From positions 42,398 through 106,397 of the forward strand of contig DATLXH010000191.1 in the NCBI GenBank assembly GCA_035576005.1: a stretch of 64,000 nucleotides of DNA, in the 5' to 3' direction. The translations under genes were made by a program, and so were the position numbers. Positions 33,864 to 42,452 of this stretch are shown piece after piece (the stretch's first letter is position 1; each line of letters starts with the position of its first letter). This stretch comes from DATLXH01 sp035576005. GTDB lineage: Bacteria; Acidobacteriota; Thermoanaerobaculia; Gp7-AA8. Below the pieces are notes generated by a model that saw only the letters and a list, made by a program, of their open reading frames with translations, was not told the DNA's origin and made no database searches.

Positions 33864-33970
33864 CTCGTCTCCGTCCTGCGGGACTGAACGGTTAGACGGT
33901 CGGGTCGCCCGGTTTCCCGGATTCCGTTGCTGTTGCAATCAAATGAACTAGAATTTCCGGATCCCGTTAA

Positions 33971-34148
33971 CCCGCATTTCTCACAGACCTTTGTCGTGAG
34001 ACTACGGAGAGTGGCTTGGATGCGAGGCGCACGACGATTTTGCGACGAAGGCATAGTCGACACTATGTCGAGGAGCGAAATTGCCGTGCAACGAAGCAGA
34101 CAGGCCGCTATCCGTCGTCTCGCGGCGAAGGTCTGGGAGAAATGCGGG
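33971..34148. repeat. Complete MITE-like element (178 bp, imperfect palindrome)
   Basis: Left end CCCGCATTTCTCACAGACC, right end GGTCTGGGAGAAATGCGGG. The terminal ~44 bp are inverted copies, and the centre (ATAGTCGACACTAT) is itself palindromic, so the whole element can fold on itself. Flanks are GTTAA and TAAA. No ORF, so it is non-autonomous. Confidence 0.8.
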
Positions 34149-34185
34149 TAAAAAGCGCCGTGGAGAATTTCCCCATTCCGTCCGC

Positions 34186-35055
34186 ATGACGCCTGAGCAG
34201 ATGTTCCTGGCGAATCTCCCTCTCATCGAGCGGATGACGGCGGATCTTTGCAGTAAGCAGAGGGTCGGAAGCTCCGATGCAGAGGATTTCGCATCCTCAG
34301 TGAAGGTCAGACTTATCGAGGACGATTACCTGATTCTTCGGAAGTTCGAAGGAAAGGCGTCTCTCTCAACGTACCTCCACGTCGTCATTCGGAGACTTTT
34401 CCTCGATCACCGGACTCATCTCTGGGGAAAGTTCCGGCCCTCAGCCGAAGCGAAGCGACTGGGGGACGAGGGGCTCCTGCTCGAGGAGCTTCTGGAGAGG
34501 AATGGGCTCTCGTTCGAAGAGTCCTCCCGGAAGGTTCGACTCACATTTCCGGATATCACGGACAAAGAGCTCCAGACCCTCTACCAGAAACTACCGCACC
34601 GGGCTCCCCGTCCTCGGGCGGAGAGTGATCCCGAGCCCGCTTTCCGTGCAGCCGCCAGCACCATGCGAACGGATGAGCGTGTCCTTGCGCTCGAGCGCGG
34701 CGACAAAGCGCGGAACATGAGTCGTGCATTCGTGGACAGCCTGTCTCGACTCACGAAGGAGGAGCAACTCATCCTCAGAATGCGCTTCGGCGACGGATTG
34801 AAGGTTGCGACCATCGCGATCGCACTTGGACTGGAGCCGAAACGGCTCTACAAAACGATCCAGCGACTGGTGACTCTTCTCCGCGAGTCGGCGCTGAAAG
34901 CAGGAGTATCGCGCTCTGATATCTCGGAGATCATCGAGCAGCGGGCCGAGGGGGTTGAGCTCCCTTTTCTTCAATCTCACGAAGGAAGAATGGTGATCGT
35001 TCCGTCAAACATCCTGAACAGTACCGCCGGAGCGGCAGCGCGCCGCGGAGACTGA
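34186..35055 (+). CDS. Sigma-70-family (ECF-like) RNA polymerase sigma factor
   Basis: 289 residues from ATG 34186 (MTPEQMFLANLPLIERM). The N-terminal region 2-like part (SDAEDFASSVKVRLIEDDYLILRKFEGKASLSTYLHVVIRRLFLDH) has the alpha-helical core and GKASLSTYLHVV strand of ECF sigma region 2. SLSRLTKEEQLILRMRFGDGLKVATIAIALGLEPKRLYKTIQRLV is region 4 with its helix-turn-helix. The 5-bp gap to a zinc-finger anti-sigma fusion marks a sigma/anti-sigma pair. Only 37 bp separate the start from a MITE, so the promoter may lie inside the element. Confidence 0.9.
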   Translation: MTPEQMFLANLPLIERMTADLCSKQRVGSSDAEDFASSVKVRLIEDDYLILRKFEGKASLSTYLHVVIRRLFLDHRTHLWGKFRPSAEAKRLGDEGLLLEELLERNGLSFEESSRKVRLTFPDITDKELQTLYQKLPHRAPRPRAESDPEPAFRAAASTMRTDERVLALERGDKARNMSRAFVDSLSRLTKEEQLILRMRFGDGLKVATIAIALGLEPKRLYKTIQRLVTLLRESALKAGVSRSDISEIIEQRAEGVELPFLQSHEGRMVIVPSNILNSTAGAAARRGD

Positions 35056-35060
35056 CGCCT

Positions 35061-38000
35061 TTGATGACCCAGGACCATCCCTCGCTTGAAACGCTCGCAG
35101 CCTTCGCTGAAGGGCGACTGACCCCCTCGGAGCGCAGCTCCGCGACTGATCACGTCTCGCAATGCAGCGAGTGTTACAGCGTTTTCGCGGGGACGGCTGC
35201 CTACCTCGAGGATCAGTCTCTACAACAACGGGAAACAAGCCCTGTTTCAACCACTCCGCGGTGGTGGCTTCCAATTGCCGTCACGGTTCTTCTGGCCACC
35301 AGCTCGGCTGTCTACTTTGCCGTATCGCGTAGCGAAGGAGCTTCCGATCGGTTGGTCGCAGCGGCAAACGCACTTACGTACCGTACAACGACCGGCCGGC
35401 TTTCCGGCGACTTTGCCTGGAGGCCACTCCCACCCGCGACGCGAAGCGGAGGAAACTCGAGGGAACGCGACCCGAAGTGGCTTCGGCTACAGGGCGCGGC
35501 CGGCGAGATCCTGGACAGCGCCTCCGACGGCTCGGAGCGTCACCAGCGCGGGGTCGCTCAGCTATTGACCCGCAATGAGGATGCCGCGATCGAGCTGATG
35601 GAAAGCGGGCTCGAGCGGAATTCTAATGACGCAAAGGGGTGGAACGATCTGGCGGCTGCGCATCTAACGCGCGCCGACAGGCAGGACGATGCTGCTGAGG
35701 CGCTCAAGGCGCTGACGGCGGCGGATCGAGCCCTCCGGTTCGATCCGAATCTCGTTGCGGCGCATTTCAATCGAGCGCTGGCACTCGAAGGCGTGGGACT
35801 CCTCGGCGAGGCGCTCGCGGAGTGGAGACGATACCTCGCGATTGATCCCTCTTCTGAATGGTCCGCAGAAGCACGGGAGCATGAAAGGAAACTCACTTCA
35901 AAGAGCGACGCCCAGGTTTGGAAGGAGCTCCAACCACAGCTTGCGTCGTTTGTTGAAAAGGGGAACGCGCGGGGGGTGCAAGACGCTGTGAAACGTTTCC
36001 CTCAACAAGCTCGCACGTGGGCGGAAGGCGTTTTCCTTGCGAACTGGGCGGAGGCCACCAGGAATGGCCGCACGTTCGAAGCTCAACGTCAACTCAGCGT
36101 CGCCCGGGAGATTGGTCAGCATCTCGGCGACACCACGGGAGAGCTTCTTCTCAGGGACGCGGTAAGGGCTATAGATGATGGCGAGAAAGCCCGCGATCGC
36201 CTGCAGATCGATCAACTGGTCAGCGCCTCGTTGCTGTATCGCGAGGGACGGCAGCTTCACCACCAGGGTTTCCCGGTCAAAGCCGAGAAGATGCTGCGAG
36301 AGGCGGAGTCGTCCTTCCATGCAGCGGGTAGCCCGATGGCTGCGGTGGCCCGTTACTTTACGGCGAGCGCTCTCAACGAGCAATCGAAGTTCGAAGCATG
36401 TTCAACTCTTCTGGACTCTCTCGACGCGGAAAAACTCGAGGTTCAAGGCTACAAAGCTCTCGCAGCACAGATACGTTGGGAGCGTGGACTGAACTTTCTT
36501 TTCGTGGGAGACCATACCGCGGCGCTCGATTCCCTGGTGCATTCCCGCAGAATCTTCATGGCGCTCGGCGAGAAACTGCTCGCCGCGACGATCGATGTGA
36601 GAATCGCAGACGCTCTGCTTTACGTTGACCAGACGTCGGGAGCCTGGAAACATCGCAAACCGGCCCTGGAGACGTTTTTCTGGATGGATCTTCCTTCCGA
36701 GGTTCTCGTCGGCCTTGCGTCGGCCGCCACTCATGCCGTCAGGTCAGGATCCAGCGAGGAAGCGATCTCACTCCTGGATGTGGGGTTGAATTCCGGTAGA
36801 AAAAGCAACGATCCTGTGATGCAGGTCTACATGCTGCTCCAACGAGCAACTGCGTCGAGTCAGCTCAATGAATTCTCGAATGCGGAGCAGGATCGGAACG
36901 AGGCGCGACGCCTTGTGGTGTCCATCGAGGATGATCGCCATCGTCGTCGTGCGTCGGCCGACCTGGCACTGGCCGATGGCGTTGCTGTCAGGCGCCGCAA
37001 TCCCGAAGAGTCGCTTCGCAACTTCGCAAAAGCGAAGGCTTTCTATCGCGAGGTCAGTGCGGACCTGTTCATTCCTTCGCTCCAGTACGAGATAGGGAAG
37101 AGTGAGGTCGCAGCAGGGCGTAGTGAGCTGGCGATGATGAGTTTCGAAGAGGGCTTGCTGGAAGTCGAGCGCCAGCGGCGCCAGATCCTCTCGGTCGAAG
37201 AAAAAGCCGGCCTGATCGCTACTGCGCGGCGACTGTCTGACGAAGCAGTCGCGACTGCATTCGATGCAGGATACATCCATCGGGCGTTAGAGATTTCAGA
37301 GAGAACTCGTGGGCGTGCTCTACTCGACGCGATCGAACCATCGACTACTTCAAGGCCGATGAGCGTGCGGGAGATACAGGCGTCGCTTGCAGCGGACGCA
37401 GTTGTCCTGCGTTATCTCATCTTATCGAAACGAATCCTGGCCTTCGCAATCACCCCCGTCAGCTTGAAACACCACGAACGAGAATTTGGCGTCGACCCCA
37501 CGAGCTCCGCTGACTCGAAGGAGTCCGGAAGCCGGTTCTATCGATCGCTGATCGCACCGCTTCAAGGATCCCTCGCTGGGAAAAGAATCGCGGTCGTGGT
37601 AGCAGATCCCGAGTTGGATCATGTGTCCTTCGATGCTCTCTACAATCCGGCCTCCGGCCGGTTTCTCATCGAGGATATTGCAACCCTCAGAAGCGCGACC
37701 ATGACCGCTTCAATCATGCTGTCAAGGAAAGCAACTCGAGGACGAGGCGTCGTGCGAGCTTTGAGTGTGGGCGCGACCAGTTTCGATTCGAAGCGACGAG
37801 GTGGGCTTCCCTATCTTCGATTCCTGGAGCACGAAGCGCGGACGGTCGCGGCCCTCAATCCAGACTCGGATCTTCTCATTGGGACGGAAGCGACGAAACA
37901 GTCAGTGGTCAATGCGTCACATGGGCGAGACCTGATTCACCTTGGAGGCCACGCGGTTCCCGATCGGCTTGCACCGAGCCAGCAGGCGCTTCTCCTTTTT

Positions 38001-38393
38001 TCGGGAGACGGAGGTGACGACGAGCTGACCACCCGCGACATCACCAGAATGAAACTCAAAGAAAGCGCAGTGGTCGTCCTCGCGGTGTGCGAAGCAAATC
38101 GTTCGGCGCCGGCGCGTGACGGAGTCCGGGGTCTGGCCGGGGCTTTCCTCTTTGCTGGCGCGGCTTCGGTGGTTGCCAGTTCACAGCCTGTTGGTGATGA
38201 GCGCGCAGCGCGATTCTTTGTGAGACTTCACGAGCGTCTGCGAGATCAACAGGACGTGGCGCTCGCCCTGCGTCAGGTAAAGATTGAGTCACTTCGAGAT
38301 GTGTCTCGGGAAACATCGGAACAGTTGTGGTCCTCGGTCGAACTGCTGGGAGGAAGCCGAGCTCTGGTCGAAGAAAAGGGGAAAGGCGAATGA
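35061..38393 (+). CDS. Zinc-finger anti-sigma / TM / TPR / CHAT-protease fusion
   Basis: 1110 residues. Residues 6-45 (HPSLETLAAFAEGRL, then H31-x3-C35-x2-C38) are a zinc anti-sigma finger. One TM helix spans about 67-90 (WWLPIAVTVLLATSSAVYFAV). Residues 110-780 are TPR-like helical repeats. The C-terminal ~300 residues are a CHAT (caspase-like) domain: RDLIHLGGHAVPD with catalytic His964 and VVVLAVCEANRS with Cys1010. If the finger binds sigma in the cytosol, a single TM puts TPR-CHAT in the periplasm. This would be a protease-linked trans-envelope switch on the sigma factor 5 bp upstream. The next gene overlaps its stop (ATGA). Confidence 0.9.
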   Translation: MMTQDHPSLETLAAFAEGRLTPSERSSATDHVSQCSECYSVFAGTAAYLEDQSLQQRETSPVSTTPRWWLPIAVTVLLATSSAVYFAVSRSEGASDRLVAAANALTYRTTTGRLSGDFAWRPLPPATRSGGNSRERDPKWLRLQGAAGEILDSASDGSERHQRGVAQLLTRNEDAAIELMESGLERNSNDAKGWNDLAAAHLTRADRQDDAAEALKALTAADRALRFDPNLVAAHFNRALALEGVGLLGEALAEWRRYLAIDPSSEWSAEAREHERKLTSKSDAQVWKELQPQLASFVEKGNARGVQDAVKRFPQQARTWAEGVFLANWAEATRNGRTFEAQRQLSVAREIGQHLGDTTGELLLRDAVRAIDDGEKARDRLQIDQLVSASLLYREGRQLHHQGFPVKAEKMLREAESSFHAAGSPMAAVARYFTASALNEQSKFEACSTLLDSLDAEKLEVQGYKALAAQIRWERGLNFLFVGDHTAALDSLVHSRRIFMALGEKLLAATIDVRIADALLYVDQTSGAWKHRKPALETFFWMDLPSEVLVGLASAATHAVRSGSSEEAISLLDVGLNSGRKSNDPVMQVYMLLQRATASSQLNEFSNAEQDRNEARRLVVSIEDDRHRRRASADLALADGVAVRRRNPEESLRNFAKAKAFYREVSADLFIPSLQYEIGKSEVAAGRSELAMMSFEEGLLEVERQRRQILSVEEKAGLIATARRLSDEAVATAFDAGYIHRALEISERTRGRALLDAIEPSTTSRPMSVREIQASLAADAVVLRYLILSKRILAFAITPVSLKHHEREFGVDPTSSADSKESGSRFYRSLIAPLQGSLAGKRIAVVVADPELDHVSFDALYNPASGRFLIEDIATLRSATMTASIMLSRKATRGRGVVRALSVGATSFDSKRRGGLPYLRFLEHEARTVAALNPDSDLLIGTEATKQSVVNASHGRDLIHLGGHAVPDRLAPSQQALLLFSGDGGDDELTTRDITRMKLKESAVVVLAVCEANRSAPARDGVRGLAGAFLFAGAASVVASSQPVGDERAARFFVRLHERLRDQQDVALALRQVKIESLRDVSRETSEQLWSSVELLGGSRALVEEKGKGE

Positions 38394-39289
38394 AGAAGGC
38401 TTCACGCAATTTGATGGCTGCATTCTGCGTATTGGGTTTTCTTAGTATCTCCTCGCTATCTGCGGGAGTTGAGCCGATGACTCTCCAGGCGGGAGTCCTG
38501 GAAGTCGAGTTCTCCGGCTTGATTTCTCACCTTCTCGATAACTCTGGGAGGGATCGAGTGATTGTGCTCAAGGCTGATCACCATTATCCCGTCCTGAGGA
38601 TCCCCCGTAACTACGTCAGTGATTCCGATGCTGAAGTACTGACATGCAAAGCGGCAGAGTGCGAGATCGAGCTCAAACGATTCAAGATTTCCGTGGATCT
38701 CGGTCAGGTCACATCCGGGAAGCCGTTTGTTCGCGACTCATTCAAAACCTTCGTTCCACAGTTGGAAAAGATTACCGGTAAGAAGGGGAAGAAGGCCCAC
38801 CTCGATGAAAAGGACCCTCCTGCGGACATCGTTGCCGCCTACATGGACCTCTCCGGCGGACGTTTGAGCGCAGAGGCCTACCCATCACCGGCCACGTTCA
38901 GGCCGGACCACGAGAAAAGAGGATTGCGCGACTTCGCCAGGAGCACAACCTGGACGATCGCGAGCCCCTCAAAGATCAAGCTGCAATTGCTGCCGCTCGG
39001 GACAGGCAAAACCGTTGAGATGTGGCTCACCTCCGGCAGCGGAATCAGGCTGAGGATTTCAAATGAGCTGTCCGAGACTGACGACAACCTGGGCCACGGT
39101 CACTTCAACCATCATTACAAAATACTCGATGGCACACTCCCCAGCGGCCCGGAGTTGGTGGAATCGCCGCCTGCGCGCGCGGCTTCCGCCAGATCCAGCA
39201 AAGCGTCCTCGCCCCGAATGACAGCCATGCAAGCAGAGGCTGTCAGGGCAACCACTGGACCGCGATGTTCGAATACTACGTTTCCTTGA
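38390..39289 (+). CDS. Secreted protein of the sigma/CHAT operon
   Basis: 299 residues with a signal peptide (MKKASRNLMAAFCVLGFLSI...SAG). The ATG overlaps the CHAT gene stop by 4 bp and has GGGGAAAGG upstream, so it is translationally coupled. The body is beta-rich (LEVEFSGLISHLLD, VIVLKADHHYPVLRIP) with two cysteines in a CKAAEC pair. The C-terminus turns low-complexity (SPPARAASARSSKASSP). I do not recognise the family. Co-location with a probably periplasmic protease makes it a candidate partner or substrate. Confidence 0.75.
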   Translation: MKKASRNLMAAFCVLGFLSISSLSAGVEPMTLQAGVLEVEFSGLISHLLDNSGRDRVIVLKADHHYPVLRIPRNYVSDSDAEVLTCKAAECEIELKRFKISVDLGQVTSGKPFVRDSFKTFVPQLEKITGKKGKKAHLDEKDPPADIVAAYMDLSGGRLSAEAYPSPATFRPDHEKRGLRDFARSTTWTIASPSKIKLQLLPLGTGKTVEMWLTSGSGIRLRISNELSETDDNLGHGHFNHHYKILDGTLPSGPELVESPPARAASARSSKASSPRMTAMQAEAVRATTGPRCSNTTFP

Positions 39290-39511
39290 GACCGTGACGA
39301 CCGACAGGGGCCGGGTTTTTCACGGCTTAAGAGCCCGAGTCGGATCACTTGCTAAACGCCAGCAGTCGAATCTCGAAAGCCCGGATGAGCACTCGCATTT
39401 CCTAACAGCGGCCGCACGACAGATTTCGCACAGAAGCGGTGTTCTGAGCATTCGGCGACCACGGCATTTGTGAAGTCGGTTCGCCAGGCGCCACGACACC
39501 CGGAGGGAACG

Positions 39512-39966
39512 ATGACGGTCAGGAAAAAGGCTAAGAAGGCATCCTCAGGCTCCGTCGCTGCAACCGCGCCGGGACTGGACCCCGTAAAATTGGAATTGGC
39601 GCAGCGGGTCGCACTTGGTCGGTGGGGAAAACCGTTTCCGCCTCGATCGCCGCAAAGCTCGATGAGCCGAAGGAGTGGGTGGAGGAGGCGGCTCACCTCA
39701 ATGCGATCATGCCGGCGTTGCTTGTATCAGGACGGATCGAGTTGAGATGGATCGCAGTGCTTCCCGTTGAGTTCTCGAATCCCAGAGTGACGACGGTAGG
39801 TGAGTACGTGTTCTTTGTGTACGTTCATCTGAAGAGTGATGCCGAGCTGGCGGCCGCAATCGCGGCGTTCGCTGCCGACGCCAGGGCGCTCCAGCGCCAG
39901 CAAGTGACGAGCGAGGTTCAGAACGACGCTGTGAGGATGTATCTCGACTCTGCGGCGGGGGAGTGA
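39512..39966 (+). CDS. Operon protein expressed through a frame switch (programmed -1 shift or frameshift mutation)
   Basis: ATG 39512 has GGAGGG 4 nt upstream and reads MTVRKKAKKASSGSVAATAP...LAQRVALGRWGK for 40 codons, then becomes junk and stops at 39745. The -1 frame takes over exactly there and reads TVSASIAAKLDEPKEW...IELRWIAVLPVEF to 39966. At the switch is G GGA AAA (39625-39631), a canonical X XXY YYZ slippery heptamer. The fused product would be 151 residues, basic N-terminus, no signal peptide, no recognised domain. A one-base loss in the A run is the alternative. It overlaps the next gene. Confidence 0.6.
39625..39631 (+). promoter_or_regulatory. Slippery heptamer G GGA AAA
   Basis: It lies in phase with the upstream frame (TGG GGA AAA CCG) so that -1 slippage re-pairs GGG AAA and continues ACC GTT in the downstream coding frame. 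Confidence 0.4.
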
Positions 39967-41060
39967 TGCGGTCCGCAGCTCGATGGCTTGCGCTCGCCGC
40001 GCTTCTGTCCTTCAGTGTGGCAGCTGTTCACGCTGCGACCACGGACGAGCCGGAACGATGCGCGGCCGAAGGGTGGATGGCGGGGATGACCCCGGCCGAG
40101 CGGGAGTATCTAAAGTCGAAGAAACTCTGCCCGGAAGATGTGGCCGAGAAGGACAGCGACAAATCGCCCTTTGCATCGCCCATCGAGCTCCAGCTCGGAT
40201 CGAAGGTTGCGATCAAAGGTGCCGAGATCTTTCCGAGGGACGCGCGCCGATTTTTTACGACGCTCGACGTCGACGCGGTTTGGGAACCAGGGTCGAAGGG
40301 GCGGTACACGAGCAGCGCGGGGTTGCGACCGACGTACACGAGAGCTGTTACGACTCCCGTTCGAGGGTTTCCTGGCTGTGCGTCTCCGCTCAGGACAGCA
40401 GGGCTCGAGAGGATACCGGGTCACTCGTTCCAGCTTTACGGCGACCTGCGCCAGCGTATCGGAGATTTCGAGAAGAGCGGCAGTGACCAGACCGAACGCG
40501 TCGAGCAATTCCTTTACGGAGTCGGGGCTGACGTCCGGATCTTTCTCTTCTGGCTTCGCGAGCTCGAACGCCTGACACGAAGTGACAGCGAGTATCCGCG
40601 CCTTGCGCTCACGTATTACAGGGTGCGCGAGGGCTCGCAGAACATTCAGGATCCACCCGACGGCGTTAACGCAGGACAGCTTCAGCTGGCCTTCAGCGCT
40701 GAATTTCCCCTGAGGATCGTGGAAGGGGAGAAGCGGAGAGGGGACGATGCGGCATACGAGCGGTACTACCAGGAGCTGCTCAGATATGCTTTCTGTGACG
40801 GCGCCGACAGACCTGCCACAGAACCGGTCGAGCCCCGCATCACGTCGTACTACCCCTGGAGCGTCTCGCTGGACGTTCGTGCCTCGCGCGCAGTGGATAG
40901 CGACGACCAGGGTATCGAGCCGTACGCCGATGTTGCCATCAAGTATCGGCGGCCGGGCGCACGCCTCGGCTATCTGATGCGCTATCGAAGTGGGAAGGAT
41001 CTCGGATTGGAGTTCGGGGACGAAGTTATCGTCGGATTGATGTTCCGAGCGTTCGAATGA
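39963..41060 (+). CDS. Secreted, probably outer-membrane-associated protein of the CHAT operon
   Basis: 365 residues with a signal peptide (RSAARWLALAALLSFSVAAVHAA). GTG 39963 / ATG 39966 overlap the previous stop. After a charged ~60-residue segment, the protein alternates beta-strands (FTTLDVDAVWEP, SFQLYGDLRQRIGDF, VEQFLYGVGADVRIFLFWLREL) and ends DEVIVGLMFRAFE, compatible with a small beta-barrel, although the terminal residue is Glu. Four cysteines. Family not recognised. The position makes it the last gene of the sigma/CHAT run. Confidence 0.7.
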   Translation: MMRSAARWLALAALLSFSVAAVHAATTDEPERCAAEGWMAGMTPAEREYLKSKKLCPEDVAEKDSDKSPFASPIELQLGSKVAIKGAEIFPRDARRFFTTLDVDAVWEPGSKGRYTSSAGLRPTYTRAVTTPVRGFPGCASPLRTAGLERIPGHSFQLYGDLRQRIGDFEKSGSDQTERVEQFLYGVGADVRIFLFWLRELERLTRSDSEYPRLALTYYRVREGSQNIQDPPDGVNAGQLQLAFSAEFPLRIVEGEKRRGDDAAYERYYQELLRYAFCDGADRPATEPVEPRITSYYPWSVSLDVRASRAVDSDDQGIEPYADVAIKYRRPGARLGYLMRYRSGKDLGLEFGDEVIVGLMFRAFE

Positions 41061-41087
41061 GTTTGTCCCCGGCCAATCCGCTCGATC

Positions 41088-41684
41088 TCAGCGAGGGCCG
41101 CCTTCAATGGCAGAGCTCGCCATGCGAATCATGTTCGCCTTTTGTGCGGAAGGGGAAGCGCCGCGCACGTTGAACTGGATGAAATAGGCGCGCTTCCCCG
41201 ATAGCCATGCGATCGATGGGGGAGTGCATGAGGCGCCGCAGACCCGCGGCCTGAAATACCCCATGGTCCCGCGCGCGAGGCGAACAACATGAGAGTCAGC
41301 ATTCTCCTTGAAGGCGTGACCGTCATCCGGTGTCGCGTAAAACGAGCCGATGAAGCAGGCGTTGCCGCACTCCTGGCCCGTGGCAAGCTTGATTTCGTAG
41401 CCGGAGTCGTCGCTCGAGGCGCTCGTGATCCTGATCTTGCTTTCGGCAACTTTGGCGAGCAGTTCACCAGGAAGCAGGATTGGTACGTCGGTACCATCCT
41501 TCAGCAGACCGAGATCCTTGCGGAAGATCTTCGCCGCGCGTGATGTGCCGCTCCGGGTCTTGCTGGCGCGCTGAACGCCTTGCTTCGCACGCTCGGGGTT
41601 GGCCTCCGCAATTGAGGCCGGGCCGATCATCGATATGAACGACGAAAGTACCGCAACGACTACGAGACCGTTGGTTGGTTTCAT
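41088..41684 (-). CDS. Secreted protein of unknown function
   Basis: 198 residues. A signal peptide (MKPTNGLVVVAVLSSFISMIGPASIAEA) precedes a basic linker (SKTRSGTSRAAKIFRKDLGLL) and a beta-rich C-terminal half with four cysteines in two close pairs (ECGNACF, VCGASC), suggesting disulfides in the periplasm. No family recognised. It is convergent with the CHAT operon, so co-regulation is not implied. Confidence 0.65.
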   Translation of the reverse strand: MKPTNGLVVVAVLSSFISMIGPASIAEANPERAKQGVQRASKTRSGTSRAAKIFRKDLGLLKDGTDVPILLPGELLAKVAESKIRITSASSDDSGYEIKLATGQECGNACFIGSFYATPDDGHAFKENADSHVVRLARGTMGYFRPRVCGASCTPPSIAWLSGKRAYFIQFNVRGASPSAQKANMIRMASSAIEGGPR

Positions 41685-42131
41685 TTTGCCATCCTCCGCG
41701 ATCGTGACCAGCGTGTCACTGCTTCATTCTGTTTCGGAATCCGGAATCGACGGTACGTTGCGATAACACGATGATGACCTCAGATCGGAGGTGCGATGGT
41801 CACCGGCTCATTGATGCGGCTGATCGAAAGCACCTTTTTGCTGTCGCCGGTGGTCGTTTCCGCGCGTACCACGTCTCCTCGCGAGAGGGCCGGTCTCCGC
41901 TCCCTGGAGAAAGGTCTGTGAGAAATGCGGGCTGGTGTCATCAAATGGCGGCATTTTATCGCACGTGACAGCATTCGTGCATCGGATGATTGAAGGAACG
42001 AATCGGCGCCCGCGCATGGAAAAAAGAAAAGTGATCACAGCTTTGCTCACAGCTCTGGCGACGAAGATGCCGAGCGAGCAGCTCGGCGCCAGGTACACCG
42101 GGCGAAGGTCGCTCTCGGTGAGCGAGGTCCG
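41685..42131. other. Region with a MITE right end and the 5' remnant of the DUF3253 gene
   Basis: GGTCTGTGAGAAATGCGGG (41913-41931) is a solitary MITE right end. From 41994 the frame of the next gene is already open and reads EDAERAARRQVHRAKVALGE but has no start codon, so the gene looks truncated at its 5' end. Confidence 0.55.
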
Positions 42132-42452
42132 GTGTGGTGGACTGACGGATCGGCCGACTTCAACAGACGGCTCGCGCGCAACACTCCCTATCGCGAGTGG
42201 TTCGAGCAGGCGGAGCGATGGGAAGAGGCGATCCTCTCCATGCTAGAAGGCCGCAATCCTTCATCGACAATATGTCCTTCCGATGTGGCTCGGCACGAGA
42301 AGCCGCGCGGGTGGCGAAAGCATATGGACGAGGTCCGCGATGCCGCCCGGCGTCTGGCCCGACGCGACGCGGTAATCATCATGCAGCGAGGGAGGGTACT
42401 GGATCCCGACAGCGAGTTTCACGGCCCCGTACGAATCGCCCGCCCCCGCTAG
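42132..42452 (+). CDS. DUF3253-domain protein, probably 5'-truncated
   Basis: GTG 42132 opens VWWTDGSADFNRRLARNTPYREWFEQAERW. The DUF3253 core follows (EEAILSMLEGRNPSSTICPSDVAR, MDEVRDAARRLARRDAVIIMQRGRVLDP, GPVRIARPR), a winged-helix-like domain of unknown function. Coding similarity continues upstream in frame to 41994 without a start, so the true N-terminus is lost or shifted. The TAG stop (42450-42452) is the outer edge of the following MITE, and another MITE end lies ~60 bp before the open frame. Possibly a pseudogene. Confidence 0.65.
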   Translation: MWWTDGSADFNRRLARNTPYREWFEQAERWEEAILSMLEGRNPSSTICPSDVARHEKPRGWRKHMDEVRDAARRLARRDAVIIMQRGRVLDPDSEFHGPVRIARPR

